In this document: positions 18,553 through 27,117 of the stretch, piece after piece
Layout: each line of letters starts with the position of its first letter
Position numbering within the stretch: position 1 is the stretch's first letter
Source: Paenilisteria rustica
Lineage (GTDB): Bacteria > Bacillota > Bacilli > Lactobacillales > Listeriaceae
Reading direction: 5' to 3'
Length of the DNA stretch: 64,000 nt
Assembly: GCF_013820765.1 (NCBI RefSeq)
Contig: NZ_JABJVM010000002.1
Coordinates: forward strand, 248,001-312,000
Notes under the pieces: model-generated
What the model was told of the DNA's origin: nothing
What the model saw: only the letters and a program-made list of their open reading frames with translations
The model's database searches: none
Made by a program: the position numbers and the translations under genes

Positions 18553-19638
18553 TTAGTTTGGCGTGATTTTTATTATTTCTAGAAGGAGCTTCACGAGTTT
18601 TTCTAGTTCTGTAACCGCAATCCGTTCGCTTGTCGTGTGTGGATTTTCAAAGCCAGCCGCAAGGACGAGAAATGGAATGCCCCGATCATTGAAAACATTC
18701 GCATCCGTGCCCCCTTCAAGCTGTAGCGCTCTTTGAGGAATACCAAGTTCCTGCATAGCAATGGACGCAACCTTGCAGATGTGGCTCGTTTCTGGAAGGC
18801 TGAAATGATGATAGCTCATATGCGTCACATCTTGCACATCAGCCTTATATGTAACGCCAGTCTCAATGAATATTTGCTTAATCTGCTCAACAAACGGTAA
18901 ACAATTTTCAAGTGGAAAGTCTGCCGAAAACTCCGAGAGAATCGTTACCTTTTCATTGCCATTTTCTAAAACTTCACCACCAAAATGATAAACTTGCCAA
19001 ATAACCCCTGTATCCAGTGTGAAATTTTGGCGAATTTTCTTCATCGCATCACGAGCAATTTGGATGGCTGATTTTTCGTGGGGCACACTGACTTCAATCC
19101 AAAAATCCAATTGCAGATGCGTTTTACTTGTGCGAATCATGCCACCAACGGCTCCTGGTGCGTCTAAACAATAGCCATACGCGGCGTCGACAAGGTCGAG
19201 ATCAAATAATTTTGCGCCGGTCAGTCCCTCTTCCTCTTTTGTTGTAAAAATAAATTCGACTTGACCATGTGGTTCAGCGCTTTTGGCAAGGGCATCCGCC
19301 GCGGCAAGCATCGCTGCTACACCGCTTTTATCATCGGCGCCCAGGATAGCACGATTTGCTGTTTCAACATAACCGTTTGCGATAATAACTTCTGGCGGGA
19401 CCTGCGATGTGGCGGTATCCAAGTGCGCTGAAAATGCGATAACAGGTGCTTGTTCTAGAGCTTCGTTAGTTGCTGGAATCGTTGCTACTAGACCTGATTG
19501 CTGTTTGCTGAGTTGCACGGAAGCACCGATTTGTTTAAAAAATGTCTGGATGTAAGTCATGATTTCTTGCTCTTGACCGGAATTGGACGGAATTGCAACT
19601 AATTCGAGAAAAAGGTCTTGTACATTAGTTTGTGTCAT
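18553..19638 (-). CDS. M20-family metallopeptidase (PepT-like)
   Basis: 361 residues. The zinc site is visible: SAHLDTA, ADDKSG, TKEEEGLTGA with the catalytic Glu pair, and a C-terminal LEGGTDANVFNDRG. It has a lid/dimerisation domain between. Related to PepT-like tripeptidases (B. subtilis YqjE, lmo1375 type), so a di- or tripeptide aminopeptidase is likely but the substrate is not shown by sequence. ATG at 19638 chosen because GGAGGTG lies seven bases before it; a frame extends to 19653. Confidence 0.85.
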   Translation of the reverse strand: MTQTNVQDLFLELVAIPSNSGQEQEIMTYIQTFFKQIGASVQLSKQQSGLVATIPATNEALEQAPVIAFSAHLDTATSQVPPEVIIANGYVETANRAILGADDKSGVAAMLAAADALAKSAEPHGQVEFIFTTKEEEGLTGAKLFDLDLVDAAYGYCLDAPGAVGGMIRTSKTHLQLDFWIEVSVPHEKSAIQIARDAMKKIRQNFTLDTGVIWQVYHFGGEVLENGNEKVTILSEFSADFPLENCLPFVEQIKQIFIETGVTYKADVQDVTHMSYHHFSLPETSHICKVASIAMQELGIPQRALQLEGGTDANVFNDRGIPFLVLAAGFENPHTTSERIAVTELEKLVKLLLEIIKITPN

Positions 19639-19695
19639 TTTATTCACCTCCATCTTGTTTCTTAAAAAATATTAGCTATTTCCTACTAATTTCAC

Positions 19696-19724
19696 TTGAA
19701 ATTCTCACATAAAGTAAGTATGAT
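19696..19724 (+). promoter_or_regulatory. Predicted sigma-A promoter of prli42
   Basis: TTGAAA (19696-19701), exactly 17 bases, TATGAT (19719-19724). It points at the 31-codon gene starting 42 bases downstream. Confidence 0.7.
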
Positions 19725-19765
19725 AGAGATATCGACATTTTATTTGGAAGGAGCCGTCTCATTTT

Positions 19766-19861
19766 ATGTCTAATAAAAAAGTTGCTAAAGTTATCGTGAT
19801 TTTGATGCTTGTTGCGATTGTAGCCTCTTCTGTTTTAACAGGGGTATTGATGTTCCTATAA
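19766..19861 (+). CDS. prli42: Prli42, 31-residue stressosome-associated membrane miniprotein
   Basis: ATG (19766) to TAA (19861), preceded by AAGGAG. The peptide begins with MSNKKVAKV and continues as one hydrophobic helix ending in SSVLTGVLMFL: a short basic head and a single membrane span. Size, charge pattern and the SSVLTGVLMFL end agree with the Listeria miniprotein Prli42, which anchors the stressosome through RsbR1 and is needed for SigB activation by oxidative stress (established in L. monocytogenes). It has its own promoter and terminator. It is divergent from the M20 peptidase gene. Confidence 0.88.
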   Translation: MSNKKVAKVIVILMLVAIVASSVLTGVLMFL

Positions 19862-19885
19862 TTGGTGATTGAATATGCGATTGAA

Positions 19886-19913
19886 AGGCCACATGGATAT
19901 GTGGTTTTTTTGT
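19886..19913 (+). terminator. Terminator of prli42
   Basis: CCACAT, GGAT loop, ATGTGG, then TTTTTTT. Confidence 0.85.
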
Positions 19914-20152
19914 TGTGCGGTGTGTTCAATGGATTAAACGCTCGCTTTGCTCGCTCTTATATTGGGGTTATAATTCGCTTTGCTCATAACAACCCCAACA
20001 AAAAAGAGCGATAGCGTATTTAAACGTACCACTCAAGACATCTAGGGAGTTTAGGGGTATGGATCTAGATGTATTATTTTTATACCCGCTGTTATTTTTG
20101 TTAAACATTGGGTATTTCAAATTTATTTACCCCTATTATCTCCTATTTATTT
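19914..20152. other. Gene-free spacer between prli42 and bkdB
   Basis: Holds the hairpin repeat (19931-19998) and A+T-rich sequence with short inverted repeats around 20045-20140 (for example GGGTA / TACCC). One of these may end the bkd transcript, but I saw no classical stem plus T run. No reading frame. Confidence 0.4.
19931..19998 (-). repeat. Hairpin repeat family, copy A
   Basis: Read on the minus strand: TTGGGGTTGTTAT, GAGCAAAGC loop, TTATAACCCCAATAT, then GAGCGAGC and TAATCC. Outside it, AAGAGCGATAGCGT (+ strand, 20005-20018) can pair back to the CGCTCGC block, making a long imperfect palindrome from about 19931 to 20024. Its layout matches copies B (38077) and C (16611). Confidence 0.6.
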
Positions 20153-21409
20153 TCAGTAGATTGGTGTGTTTTCTTTGGTGATTGTTTCGATATTTTCTTT
20201 CACTTTACTTAGGAATCTACCAGCTACCAAGCCATCTAAAATACGATGATCGATGGATAGGCAGAGATTTACCATGTTTCGAATAGCAATCATATCGTCA
20301 ATCACGACGGGACGTTTCACGATGGACTCCACTTGCAGAATGGCTGCTTGTGGGTGGTTGATAATTCCCATCGATTGTACAGAGCCGAATGATCCAGTAC
20401 TGTTAACTGTGAATGTCCCACCTGACATATCATCCTGTGTTAATTTTCCAGCGCGTGCTTTTGCTGCTAATTCTGTGATTTCGCGGGCAATGCCTTTAAT
20501 TGACTTCTCGTCTGCATGTTTGATAACTGGAACGAAAAGGTGATTATCGGTAGCTACGGCGATGGAAATGTTAATATCTGCACGTTCGATGATTTTGTCA
20601 CCAGCCCATGTGCTATTTAAAATAGGATACTCTTTCAACGCCTGTGCAACGGCTTTAACGAAAAAGGCGAAATAAGTGAGTGAATAACCTTCTTCGGCTT
20701 TAAATTTGTTTTTTAGGGCATCGCGATGGCGTACTAGGCCTGTTGCGTCTGCTTCGACCATCATCCAAGCGTGTGGAATTTCATGTTTGCTCGATACCAT
20801 ATGTTTGGCGATTGCTTTTCGAATGCCATCTACTGGGATTTCTCGATCACCAACTTGACTTGTTGGCATTGGTGCACTTGGCTGTTGTTGTGGTGCCGTT
20901 TTTACTTCTGATACTTCTGGTTTTGGAGCTACCGGAGCACCATTTTCGACATAAGCAAGGACATCTTTGCGCGTAATTCGACCATCACGGCCAGTTCCGC
21001 TGACATTGCTCAAATCGATACCGTGTTCTGCTGCTAGAGTTAAGACGGCAGGCGAGAATCGACCTGTCGCGGCACTTTGTTTAACGGGTGCTTTTTTCGG
21101 CGTGTTCACAGCAGGTTCTGATTTTGGAGCCACTTCTGCTGCTGGTGCTTCCGCAGATTCCGAGCCGCCTTCTGTTTCTATCATACAAATAACGGCGCCA
21201 ACATCGAGTGTTTCGTCTTCTGCTGCAATCAATTCTTTAATCGTTCCAGTGAAGGAAGACGGGATTTCAGCAGTTACTTTATCGGTCAATACTTCCGCTA
21301 AGGCATCGTATTTATTTACGTGGTCACCAGGTGCGACTAACCATTGACTAATCGTACCTTCTGTTACGCTTTCACCAAGTTGTGGCATTGTAATTTTTTC
21401 AAGTGCCAT
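20153..21409 (-). CDS. bkdB: Branched-chain 2-oxo acid dehydrogenase E2 (lipoamide acyltransferase)
   Basis: 418 residues. An N-terminal lipoyl domain carries the lipoylated Lys in EVLTDKVTAEIP (about residue 43). An Ala/Pro linker, a peripheral-subunit-binding domain (about 118-155, SPAVLTLAAEHGIDL and GRDGRITRKDV), a second linker, and the catalytic domain ending with the active-site motif LSIDHRILDG follow. It transfers branched acyl groups to CoA. Last gene of the bkd operon. AAGGAGTGG precedes the ATG; 15 bases separate it from bkdAB. Confidence 0.94.
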   Translation of the reverse strand: MALEKITMPQLGESVTEGTISQWLVAPGDHVNKYDALAEVLTDKVTAEIPSSFTGTIKELIAAEDETLDVGAVICMIETEGGSESAEAPAAEVAPKSEPAVNTPKKAPVKQSAATGRFSPAVLTLAAEHGIDLSNVSGTGRDGRITRKDVLAYVENGAPVAPKPEVSEVKTAPQQQPSAPMPTSQVGDREIPVDGIRKAIAKHMVSSKHEIPHAWMMVEADATGLVRHRDALKNKFKAEEGYSLTYFAFFVKAVAQALKEYPILNSTWAGDKIIERADINISIAVATDNHLFVPVIKHADEKSIKGIAREITELAAKARAGKLTQDDMSGGTFTVNSTGSFGSVQSMGIINHPQAAILQVESIVKRPVVIDDMIAIRNMVNLCLSIDHRILDGLVAGRFLSKVKENIETITKENTPIY

Positions 21410-21424
21410 TATTTTTCCACTCCT

Positions 21425-22408
21425 TTAAAATTCCGCTAAATCACGCATCGCTTTTTCTACTTTGTCGGGGTTGATCATGAAATATTTCTCCATCGTTGGT
21501 GCAAAAGGCATCGCTGGTGTGTCAGGCCCCGCTAGGCGCTTAATTGGTGCGTCTAAATCGAATAAGCAGTGCTCCGCGATGGTTGCAGCCACTTCACCGA
21601 TAATGCTACCTTCTTTATTATCTTCGGTAACCAGGAGAACTTTCCCCGTTTTCTTGGCCGCTTCGATAATCGCCTCTTTATCTAATGGATAAATCGTTCT
21701 TAAATCTAAAATTTCCGTTTCGATACCGTCGCTCGCTAATTTTTCAGCAGCTTGTTGGGCAAAATGAACAGCTAAACCGTACGTAATAACCGTTAAATCA
21801 TCGCCTTCACGAACCACATTTGCTTTTCCAATTGGAACGGTATAATCTGTGTCTGGCACTTCACCTTTAATCAGGCGATACGCGCGTTTGTGCTCTAAAA
21901 ATAGAACGGGATCGTTGTCGCGAATCGCGGCTTTTAAAAGTCCTTTTGCATCATATGGACTTGATGGCATCACGATTTTCAGACCAGGTTGCCCCGCGAA
22001 AACTTTCTCGATGGATTGGGAATGGTAAAGAGCCCCATGCACACCACCACCATAAGGCGCGCGGAAAACAATCGGACAGCTCCAATCATTGTTGGAACGA
22101 TAACGAATCCGCGAAGCCTCCGAGATAATCTGATTCACGGCAGGCATGATAAAATCGGCAAATTGCATCTCAGCGACGGGACGCATGCCATACATCGCAG
22201 CACCGATTCCAACACCAGCAATTGCTGATTCTGCGAGCGGTGTATCCAGCACGCGATCTTCGCCAAATTGGTCGTAAAGTCCAGCAGTTGCTTTAAAAAC
22301 GCCGCCTTTTTTCCCGACATCTTCTCCTAAAATAAATACGTTCTCATCGCGCTCCATCTCTTCACGAAGCGCAGCCGTAATAGCATCAATATATGAAATG
22401 ACAGGCAT
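21425..22408 (-). CDS. bkdAB: Branched-chain 2-oxo acid dehydrogenase E1 beta
   Basis: 327 residues, standard for the transketolase-like beta subunit. Motifs include GEDVGKKGGVFKAT, a TPLAESAIAGVGIGAA stretch at the thiamine site and FRAPYGGGVHGALYHSQSIE. With E1 alpha it decarboxylates the 2-oxo acids of Leu, Ile and Val. AGGAGG precedes the ATG. In Listeria the pathway supplies branched primers for anteiso fatty acids that keep membranes fluid in the cold (established). Confidence 0.94.
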   Translation of the reverse strand: MPVISYIDAITAALREEMERDENVFILGEDVGKKGGVFKATAGLYDQFGEDRVLDTPLAESAIAGVGIGAAMYGMRPVAEMQFADFIMPAVNQIISEASRIRYRSNNDWSCPIVFRAPYGGGVHGALYHSQSIEKVFAGQPGLKIVMPSSPYDAKGLLKAAIRDNDPVLFLEHKRAYRLIKGEVPDTDYTVPIGKANVVREGDDLTVITYGLAVHFAQQAAEKLASDGIETEILDLRTIYPLDKEAIIEAAKKTGKVLLVTEDNKEGSIIGEVAATIAEHCLFDLDAPIKRLAGPDTPAMPFAPTMEKYFMINPDKVEKAMRDLAEF

Positions 22409-22465
22409 TTTTATTCCTCCTAATTCGAAAGGGCCTAAACAATTTCCCTAACGTAAATAAATCGC

Positions 22466-23452
22466 TTATTGTTCTTCGTAAACGTGTAATAGCGCGGACT
22501 CTGGATCAGCATAACTTGCATTTTCTGCATAGTCTGTTGCCTCGTTGACTAGTGCCATTACGTCTTTTTCGAAGGCTTCTTTTTTGGCGTCATCCAGCAA
22601 GCCGAGTTCTTCCAATTCTTTCGTATAAACAGCGAGTGGATCGCGTTCTTTCGCTTTATTTACTTCTTCCAAGGTACGGTAACTTCTATCGTCATCGTCT
22701 GAGGAATGTGGCGTGAAGCGATATGTCATCGTTTCAATCAAAGTTGGGCCTTCTCCGCGACGAGCGCGATCTGTGGCTTCCTTAAACGCTAAGTAAACTT
22801 CCGTCATGTTATTACCGTCGACACGAACGCCTGGGATACCGTAACCTAAAGCACGATCGGATAGTTTTTCAGCGGCATATTGCTTTTCAACTGGGACAGA
22901 AATCGCGTACTGGTTGTTATGAATAACGAAGACAACTGGCAACTTATGAACACTTGCAAAGTTGATACCTTCGTGAAAATCGCCTTGGTTGGATGATCCT
23001 TCACCAGTTGATGCATAAGCAACGATTGGATCTTTCTTCATTTTAGCGGCAAGTCCGATTCCGGCTGCATGCGGAAATTGGGTAGTTACCGGTGAACTTT
23101 GCGTTACAATACGATTCGCTTTTTGACCGAAATGGGCTGGCATTTGACGTCCGCCAGAGTTCGGATCTTCGGCTTTAGCAAACGCACTTAGCATAATATC
23201 GCGCGCCGTCATGCCGAATGAAAGAACGACAGCTAAGTCACGATAGTACGGTAGGCAATAGTCTTTTTCTAAGTCAAACGCAAAAGCCGCCCCAATTTGA
23301 GCGATTTCTTGCCCTTGTCCTGATATTGTGAACGGTATTTTTCCAGAGCGGTTGAGAAGCCATAAACGCTCGTCAATACGTCGTGTTAATAATAGTTTTT
23401 GGTACATTTCTAATAAGGTTTCATCTGATAAACCTGTTTCTCTTAATCCCAT
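22466..23452 (-). CDS. bkdAA: Branched-chain 2-oxo acid dehydrogenase E1 alpha
   Basis: 328 residues from ATG 23452. The thiamine-diphosphate motif is present as GEGSSNQGDFHEGINFASVHKLPVVF, and the phosphorylatable-loop equivalent TYRFTPHSSDDDDRSYR is conserved. It forms the E1 heterotetramer with BkdAB. A TTG at 23458 is also possible: AGGAGG lies four bases before the TTG and ten before the ATG, neither ideal. Third from last gene of the operon, 22 bases after lpd. Confidence 0.93.
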   Translation of the reverse strand: MGLRETGLSDETLLEMYQKLLLTRRIDERLWLLNRSGKIPFTISGQGQEIAQIGAAFAFDLEKDYCLPYYRDLAVVLSFGMTARDIMLSAFAKAEDPNSGGRQMPAHFGQKANRIVTQSSPVTTQFPHAAGIGLAAKMKKDPIVAYASTGEGSSNQGDFHEGINFASVHKLPVVFVIHNNQYAISVPVEKQYAAEKLSDRALGYGIPGVRVDGNNMTEVYLAFKEATDRARRGEGPTLIETMTYRFTPHSSDDDDRSYRTLEEVNKAKERDPLAVYTKELEELGLLDDAKKEAFEKDVMALVNEATDYAENASYADPESALLHVYEEQ

Positions 23453-23474
23453 TGCCAAATTTCCTCCTTATTTG

Positions 23475-24899
23475 TTATCCATGAATAGCAAGGCCGTCAA
23501 CTGCTAGAGCAGCTTCGCCAAACGCTTCTGCAAGTGTTGGATGCGGGTGAATCGTGCTACCAATCTCAAATGGTGTCGCGTCTAATACGTGAGCTAGCGC
23601 CGCTTCTGAAATCATGTCTGTCACGTGAGGTCCAATCATAAATACACCGAGCAAATCATTTGTTTTCTTGTCAGCCACTACCTTGATGAAACCGTCTGAT
23701 TCGCCGTAGACAAGCGCTTTGCCGATACCACGGAAGAAGAACTTCCCAGTTTTCACTTCAAATCCTTGCTCTTTTGCCTGTTCTTCGGTGATTCCAACGC
23801 TAGCAATTTCTGGCGACGTATACGTACAACGCGGTACATGATTGTAATTAATCGCGGGTTGCGGGTTGCCACTAATGTCTTCTGCGGCAATAATGCCCTC
23901 TTCCATTGCGACATGTGCAAGTTGCATACCGCCGATGCAATCACCAACCGCGTATATGTGACTTTCCTTCGTTTGGAAATTGCTCGCGACTTGAATCACG
24001 CCTTTTTCGACAATTATATCTGTATTTTCTAAGCCGATATTTTCGACATTTGCGCTTCGACCCACAGAAACGAACATTTTTGAAGCGGTAAACGTCTGTT
24101 CTTGCCCTTTGACAACTGCTTTTATTTCAACGCCATCTGCTGTTTTTTTGTACGTGTCCGCCTGTACTTCAGCGCTAGTCACGATATTTATTTTTTTCTT
24201 TTTGTATAGTCGATGTAATTCTTTTGAGATATCCTTGTCTTCGGTTGGGAGAATGCGGTCGCTGTATTCAATGACGGTTACTTCTACACCGAAATCGTGT
24301 AACATCGAAGCCCATTCCATTCCAATCACGCCGCCACCAACGATAATGATCGATTCCGGCAGAGTTTCCAATTGCAAAGCACCGTCAGAGGATAAGACGA
24401 ATTCTTCATCAAACGCCAAACCTTTGAGCGCGCGCGGCTTAGAACCAGTTGCGATAATCAGGTTTTTCGGAATAAGCATTTCATTTTCGCTACCATCCGC
24501 AAATTCCACAGAAATCGTGCCTGCAGTTGGCGAGAAAATCGATGGCCCGAGAATTGTCCCCTTGCCCTCATACAAATCAATCTTTCCTTTTTTGAAAAGT
24601 TGCTGAATCCCGCTTTCCAATTGGTCGACGATACCTTGCTTGCGTTCTTGCGCTTTGATAAAACTAAATGTTGGTTCCGGAGTTTCAATGCCAAATTCAG
24701 CGGCTTTTCTCACGGTTTGCAGTACTTCTGCCGAACGTAGTAGCGCTTTACTCGGGATACAACCACGATGTAAGCACGTGCCGCCAAGTCTGTCTTTTTC
24801 GACAACAGCAACGGTCAATCCTTTTTGCGAGGCGCGAATCGCAGCAACATAGCCACCCGTTCCACCGCCTAATACTACTACATCATACTCTTTTGCCAT
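23475..24899 (-). CDS. lpdV: Dihydrolipoyl dehydrogenase (E3) of the bkd operon
   Basis: 474-residue flavoprotein. FAD-binding GGGTGGYVAAIRAS at the N-terminus, redox disulfide GGTCLHRGCIPSK (about residues 41-53), NAD-binding GGGVIGMEWASM, and the C-terminal catalytic His-Glu in HPHPTLAEAFGEAA. It re-oxidises the lipoyl arm of E2. Its position within the bkd operon indicates the branched-chain-specific E3 (BfmBC/LpdV) rather than the PDH E3. GGGGAGG, lying in the end of buk, is its ribosome site. Confidence 0.93.
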   Translation of the reverse strand: MAKEYDVVVLGGGTGGYVAAIRASQKGLTVAVVEKDRLGGTCLHRGCIPSKALLRSAEVLQTVRKAAEFGIETPEPTFSFIKAQERKQGIVDQLESGIQQLFKKGKIDLYEGKGTILGPSIFSPTAGTISVEFADGSENEMLIPKNLIIATGSKPRALKGLAFDEEFVLSSDGALQLETLPESIIIVGGGVIGMEWASMLHDFGVEVTVIEYSDRILPTEDKDISKELHRLYKKKKINIVTSAEVQADTYKKTADGVEIKAVVKGQEQTFTASKMFVSVGRSANVENIGLENTDIIVEKGVIQVASNFQTKESHIYAVGDCIGGMQLAHVAMEEGIIAAEDISGNPQPAINYNHVPRCTYTSPEIASVGITEEQAKEQGFEVKTGKFFFRGIGKALVYGESDGFIKVVADKKTNDLLGVFMIGPHVTDMISEAALAHVLDATPFEIGSTIHPHPTLAEAFGEAALAVDGLAIHG

Positions 24900-24901
24900 T
24901 T

Positions 24902-25975
24902 CTATTCCTCCCCTTGGTAAACTTTCGCTTCTTCTATTCCTTGTAAAATTCGCTGTGCTCCTTCGTTAAGCGCGGCCATCTCATCTTCGCCAGGCTCGGT
25001 CCTAATCGGTGCTATCCAGTGAATATATTGGCTGATTTCTTTCACAAACGCGGCACTTCTTGCTAGACCACCCGTCAAAATAATGGCGTCCATTTGTCCT
25101 TTTAGAACCGCGGCATTAGCGCCGATTTCTTTAGCGACTTGATACGCCATCGCTTCAAAAAGTTCCTGCGCTTCTTTATCTCCATCTAGTATTTGCCGCT
25201 CGATATCGCGTAAATCATTCGTCCCTTTGTAAGAAACGAGTCCGCCACGACCGACAATTTCGTTATGTAAAGCCTCTTTTGTGATTTCACCTGAAAAAGC
25301 CCAATCAAGAAAACTAGCCATTGGGAGTGAGCCAGAACGTTCTGGGCTCATTGGTCCATCGCCATCTAGCGCATTGTTGACATCGATTACGCGCCCCATT
25401 TTATGAGCACCCACAGAAATACCACCACCCAGATGTGCCACAATAAAGCTAGACTCCGCGTAAGCTTTACCAAGTTTATTCGCTACATTTCTGGCTACCG
25501 CTTTCTGATTCAATGCATGAAAAATACTTTGTCGCTCGATATGTGCGTTTCCAGAAATTCGTGCGACAGATTCTAATTCATCAACGACAACGGGATCCAC
25601 AATATAAGCAGGAATAACGTAATCATCTGCTATTTTTCGTGCCAGTAGTCCACCTAAATTGGAAGCATGTTGTCCAGAAACACCAATTTCTAAATCTCGT
25701 TGCATTGCCTCGTTCACATCATATGTGCCACCAGCGATTGGTCGAAGTAAACCGCCACGCCCCACAACAGCTGCCAATTGCGTCAAGTCCGCCGTTGCAA
25801 TCGCTTCTTTTACGAGCTGATAACGAAATTCGAATTGTGCCATCATATTTTCAAACGTTGCGATTGTCTCGCGCGGATGTGATATTTCTTCCGTCAAAAT
25901 AACAGCATCGCCTTGGAATAAAGCGACCTTTGTCGATGTTGATCCTGGATTAATTGCTAAAACCAGAAATGCCAT
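24902..25975 (-). CDS. buk: Butyrate (branched-chain fatty acid) kinase
   Basis: 357 residues of the acetate/butyrate kinase fold (ASKHA). Visible are the phosphate-1 motif INPGSTSTK near residue 8, VAHLGGGISVGAH, and DGDGPMSPERSG. With Ptb it converts branched acyl-CoA to the free acid with ATP gain, or runs in reverse to activate exogenous short branched acids. Two bases separate its stop from lpd; AAAAGGAC lies before the ATG. Confidence 0.93.
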   Translation of the reverse strand: MAFLVLAINPGSTSTKVALFQGDAVILTEEISHPRETIATFENMMAQFEFRYQLVKEAIATADLTQLAAVVGRGGLLRPIAGGTYDVNEAMQRDLEIGVSGQHASNLGGLLARKIADDYVIPAYIVDPVVVDELESVARISGNAHIERQSIFHALNQKAVARNVANKLGKAYAESSFIVAHLGGGISVGAHKMGRVIDVNNALDGDGPMSPERSGSLPMASFLDWAFSGEITKEALHNEIVGRGGLVSYKGTNDLRDIERQILDGDKEAQELFEAMAYQVAKEIGANAAVLKGQMDAIILTGGLARSAAFVKEISQYIHWIAPIRTEPGEDEMAALNEGAQRILQGIEEAKVYQGEE

Positions 25976-26095
25976 GTCCTTTTACCCCCATGTGAATTGA
26001 TTTATCCTTCTCCGACCTATTGTAACATGCGCCCATCACAAACTGAAAAAGCTTTGCACCCCAACACTTGAAATCGTTTTATTCAAAGTTTTGTA

Positions 26096-26971
26096 TCATT
26101 TTCCGATCATTCCAACTGTTAGTATTAATGAGGCAAGTTTGTTATCTGCCGAGTCGCTTCTAGAGGCGATAACAACAGGGACTTTCACACCAGCAATAAT
26201 GCCGCCGACTCTAGCTCCTGCAAAGTAAACAAGGGATTTATATAGGATATTTCCAGCTTCAATCGAAGGGACAATCAAAATATCGGCATCACCAGCAACA
26301 TCACTGACAATGTTTTTATGCAACGCGGCCGTTTTAGAAATCGCATTGTCAAACGCAAGCGGACCTTCCACAGATGCATCACTATCAGGAAATGCTTTGA
26401 AATACGCGGCAACTTGAGCGGCTTGGACAGAAGAATGCATTTTAGGATTTTCTTTCTCTACAGCGCTCAAAATCGCCACTTTCGGCTTCTCAATGCCTAG
26501 TTTGCGCGCTACTTCAATCGCATTGTGTGTGATTTGAATCTGTTCTTCCTCATTCGGCGCAATATTCATCGCGACATCAGAGACAATTAATGGCTTATCA
26601 TACGCCGGAATTTCAAACACCGAAACATGCGATAACAACTCTTTAGCGCGTAGCTGATATTCGCGCTTTAAAATCGTTTTCAAAATGAGTCCAGTTGGTA
26701 GATTCCCTTTCATCAGGATATCAGCTTCCTTGTTAACTACGGCCTTGGCAGCTTTTTCTGCAGCTTCTTGCTCCGATGTCGTTGCGACAATTCGTACATT
26801 TGGTGATTCAGTTGGAATAGATTCTGCTTGTCCAAATAATAAAAAGTCAGCAATACCGAGTTCTAGCGCTTGCTCCACGACTTCTAAAATAACAGGATCA
26901 TCCGCCCCAGCAATAGCAATGGTCACATTTCTGCGCGGTTTTACAGGATCAAATATTGATTTTTTTGTCAT
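26096..26971 (-). CDS. ptb: Phosphate butyryltransferase
   Basis: 291 residues of the phosphotransacetylase/Ptb family: IAIAGADDPVILEVVEQALELGI at the start, ILMKGNLPTG, LIVSDVAMNI and a C-terminal ADILIVPSIEAGNILYKSL. It swaps CoA for phosphate on branched acyl groups, upstream of Buk. First gene of the six-gene bkd operon. GGAGG precedes the ATG. The 146-base leader between recN and ptb carries repeated ATCTCAAA motifs. Confidence 0.92.
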   Translation of the reverse strand: MTKKSIFDPVKPRRNVTIAIAGADDPVILEVVEQALELGIADFLLFGQAESIPTESPNVRIVATTSEQEAAEKAAKAVVNKEADILMKGNLPTGLILKTILKREYQLRAKELLSHVSVFEIPAYDKPLIVSDVAMNIAPNEEEQIQITHNAIEVARKLGIEKPKVAILSAVEKENPKMHSSVQAAQVAAYFKAFPDSDASVEGPLAFDNAISKTAALHKNIVSDVAGDADILIVPSIEAGNILYKSLVYFAGARVGGIIAGVKVPVVIASRSDSADNKLASLILTVGMIGK

Positions 26972-26984
26972 AAAAAGCCTCCAA

Positions 26985-27022
26985 ATTTGAGATTTTCACA
27001 GAAAAAAACCTACATCTCAAAT
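26985..27022. promoter_or_regulatory. Inverted repeat in the ptb leader, possible operator
   Basis: ATTTGAGAT (26985-26993) and ATCTCAAAT (27014-27022) are exact complements 20 bases apart. A third half-site, TTTTGAGATGC, lies at 27084-27094. The spacing sequence ATTTTCACAGAAAAAA loosely resembles a CodY box but has extra bases. It sits 14 to 120 bases before the ptb start, where control of the bkd operon is expected. Confidence 0.4.
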
Positions 27023-27117
27023 TAGTAGTTGTTTTTATGACCAGGTGATAAAAAATACTACCTCATCATTGTAAGCAAATTTCTTTTGAGATGCAAGCTA
27101 TTTAATTCATTTTTAGG

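Noticed and set aside
24109-24606. 165-codon plus-strand frame opposite lpdV
   Set aside because: Mirror of conserved dihydrolipoyl dehydrogenase codons; no ribosome site or recognisable domain.
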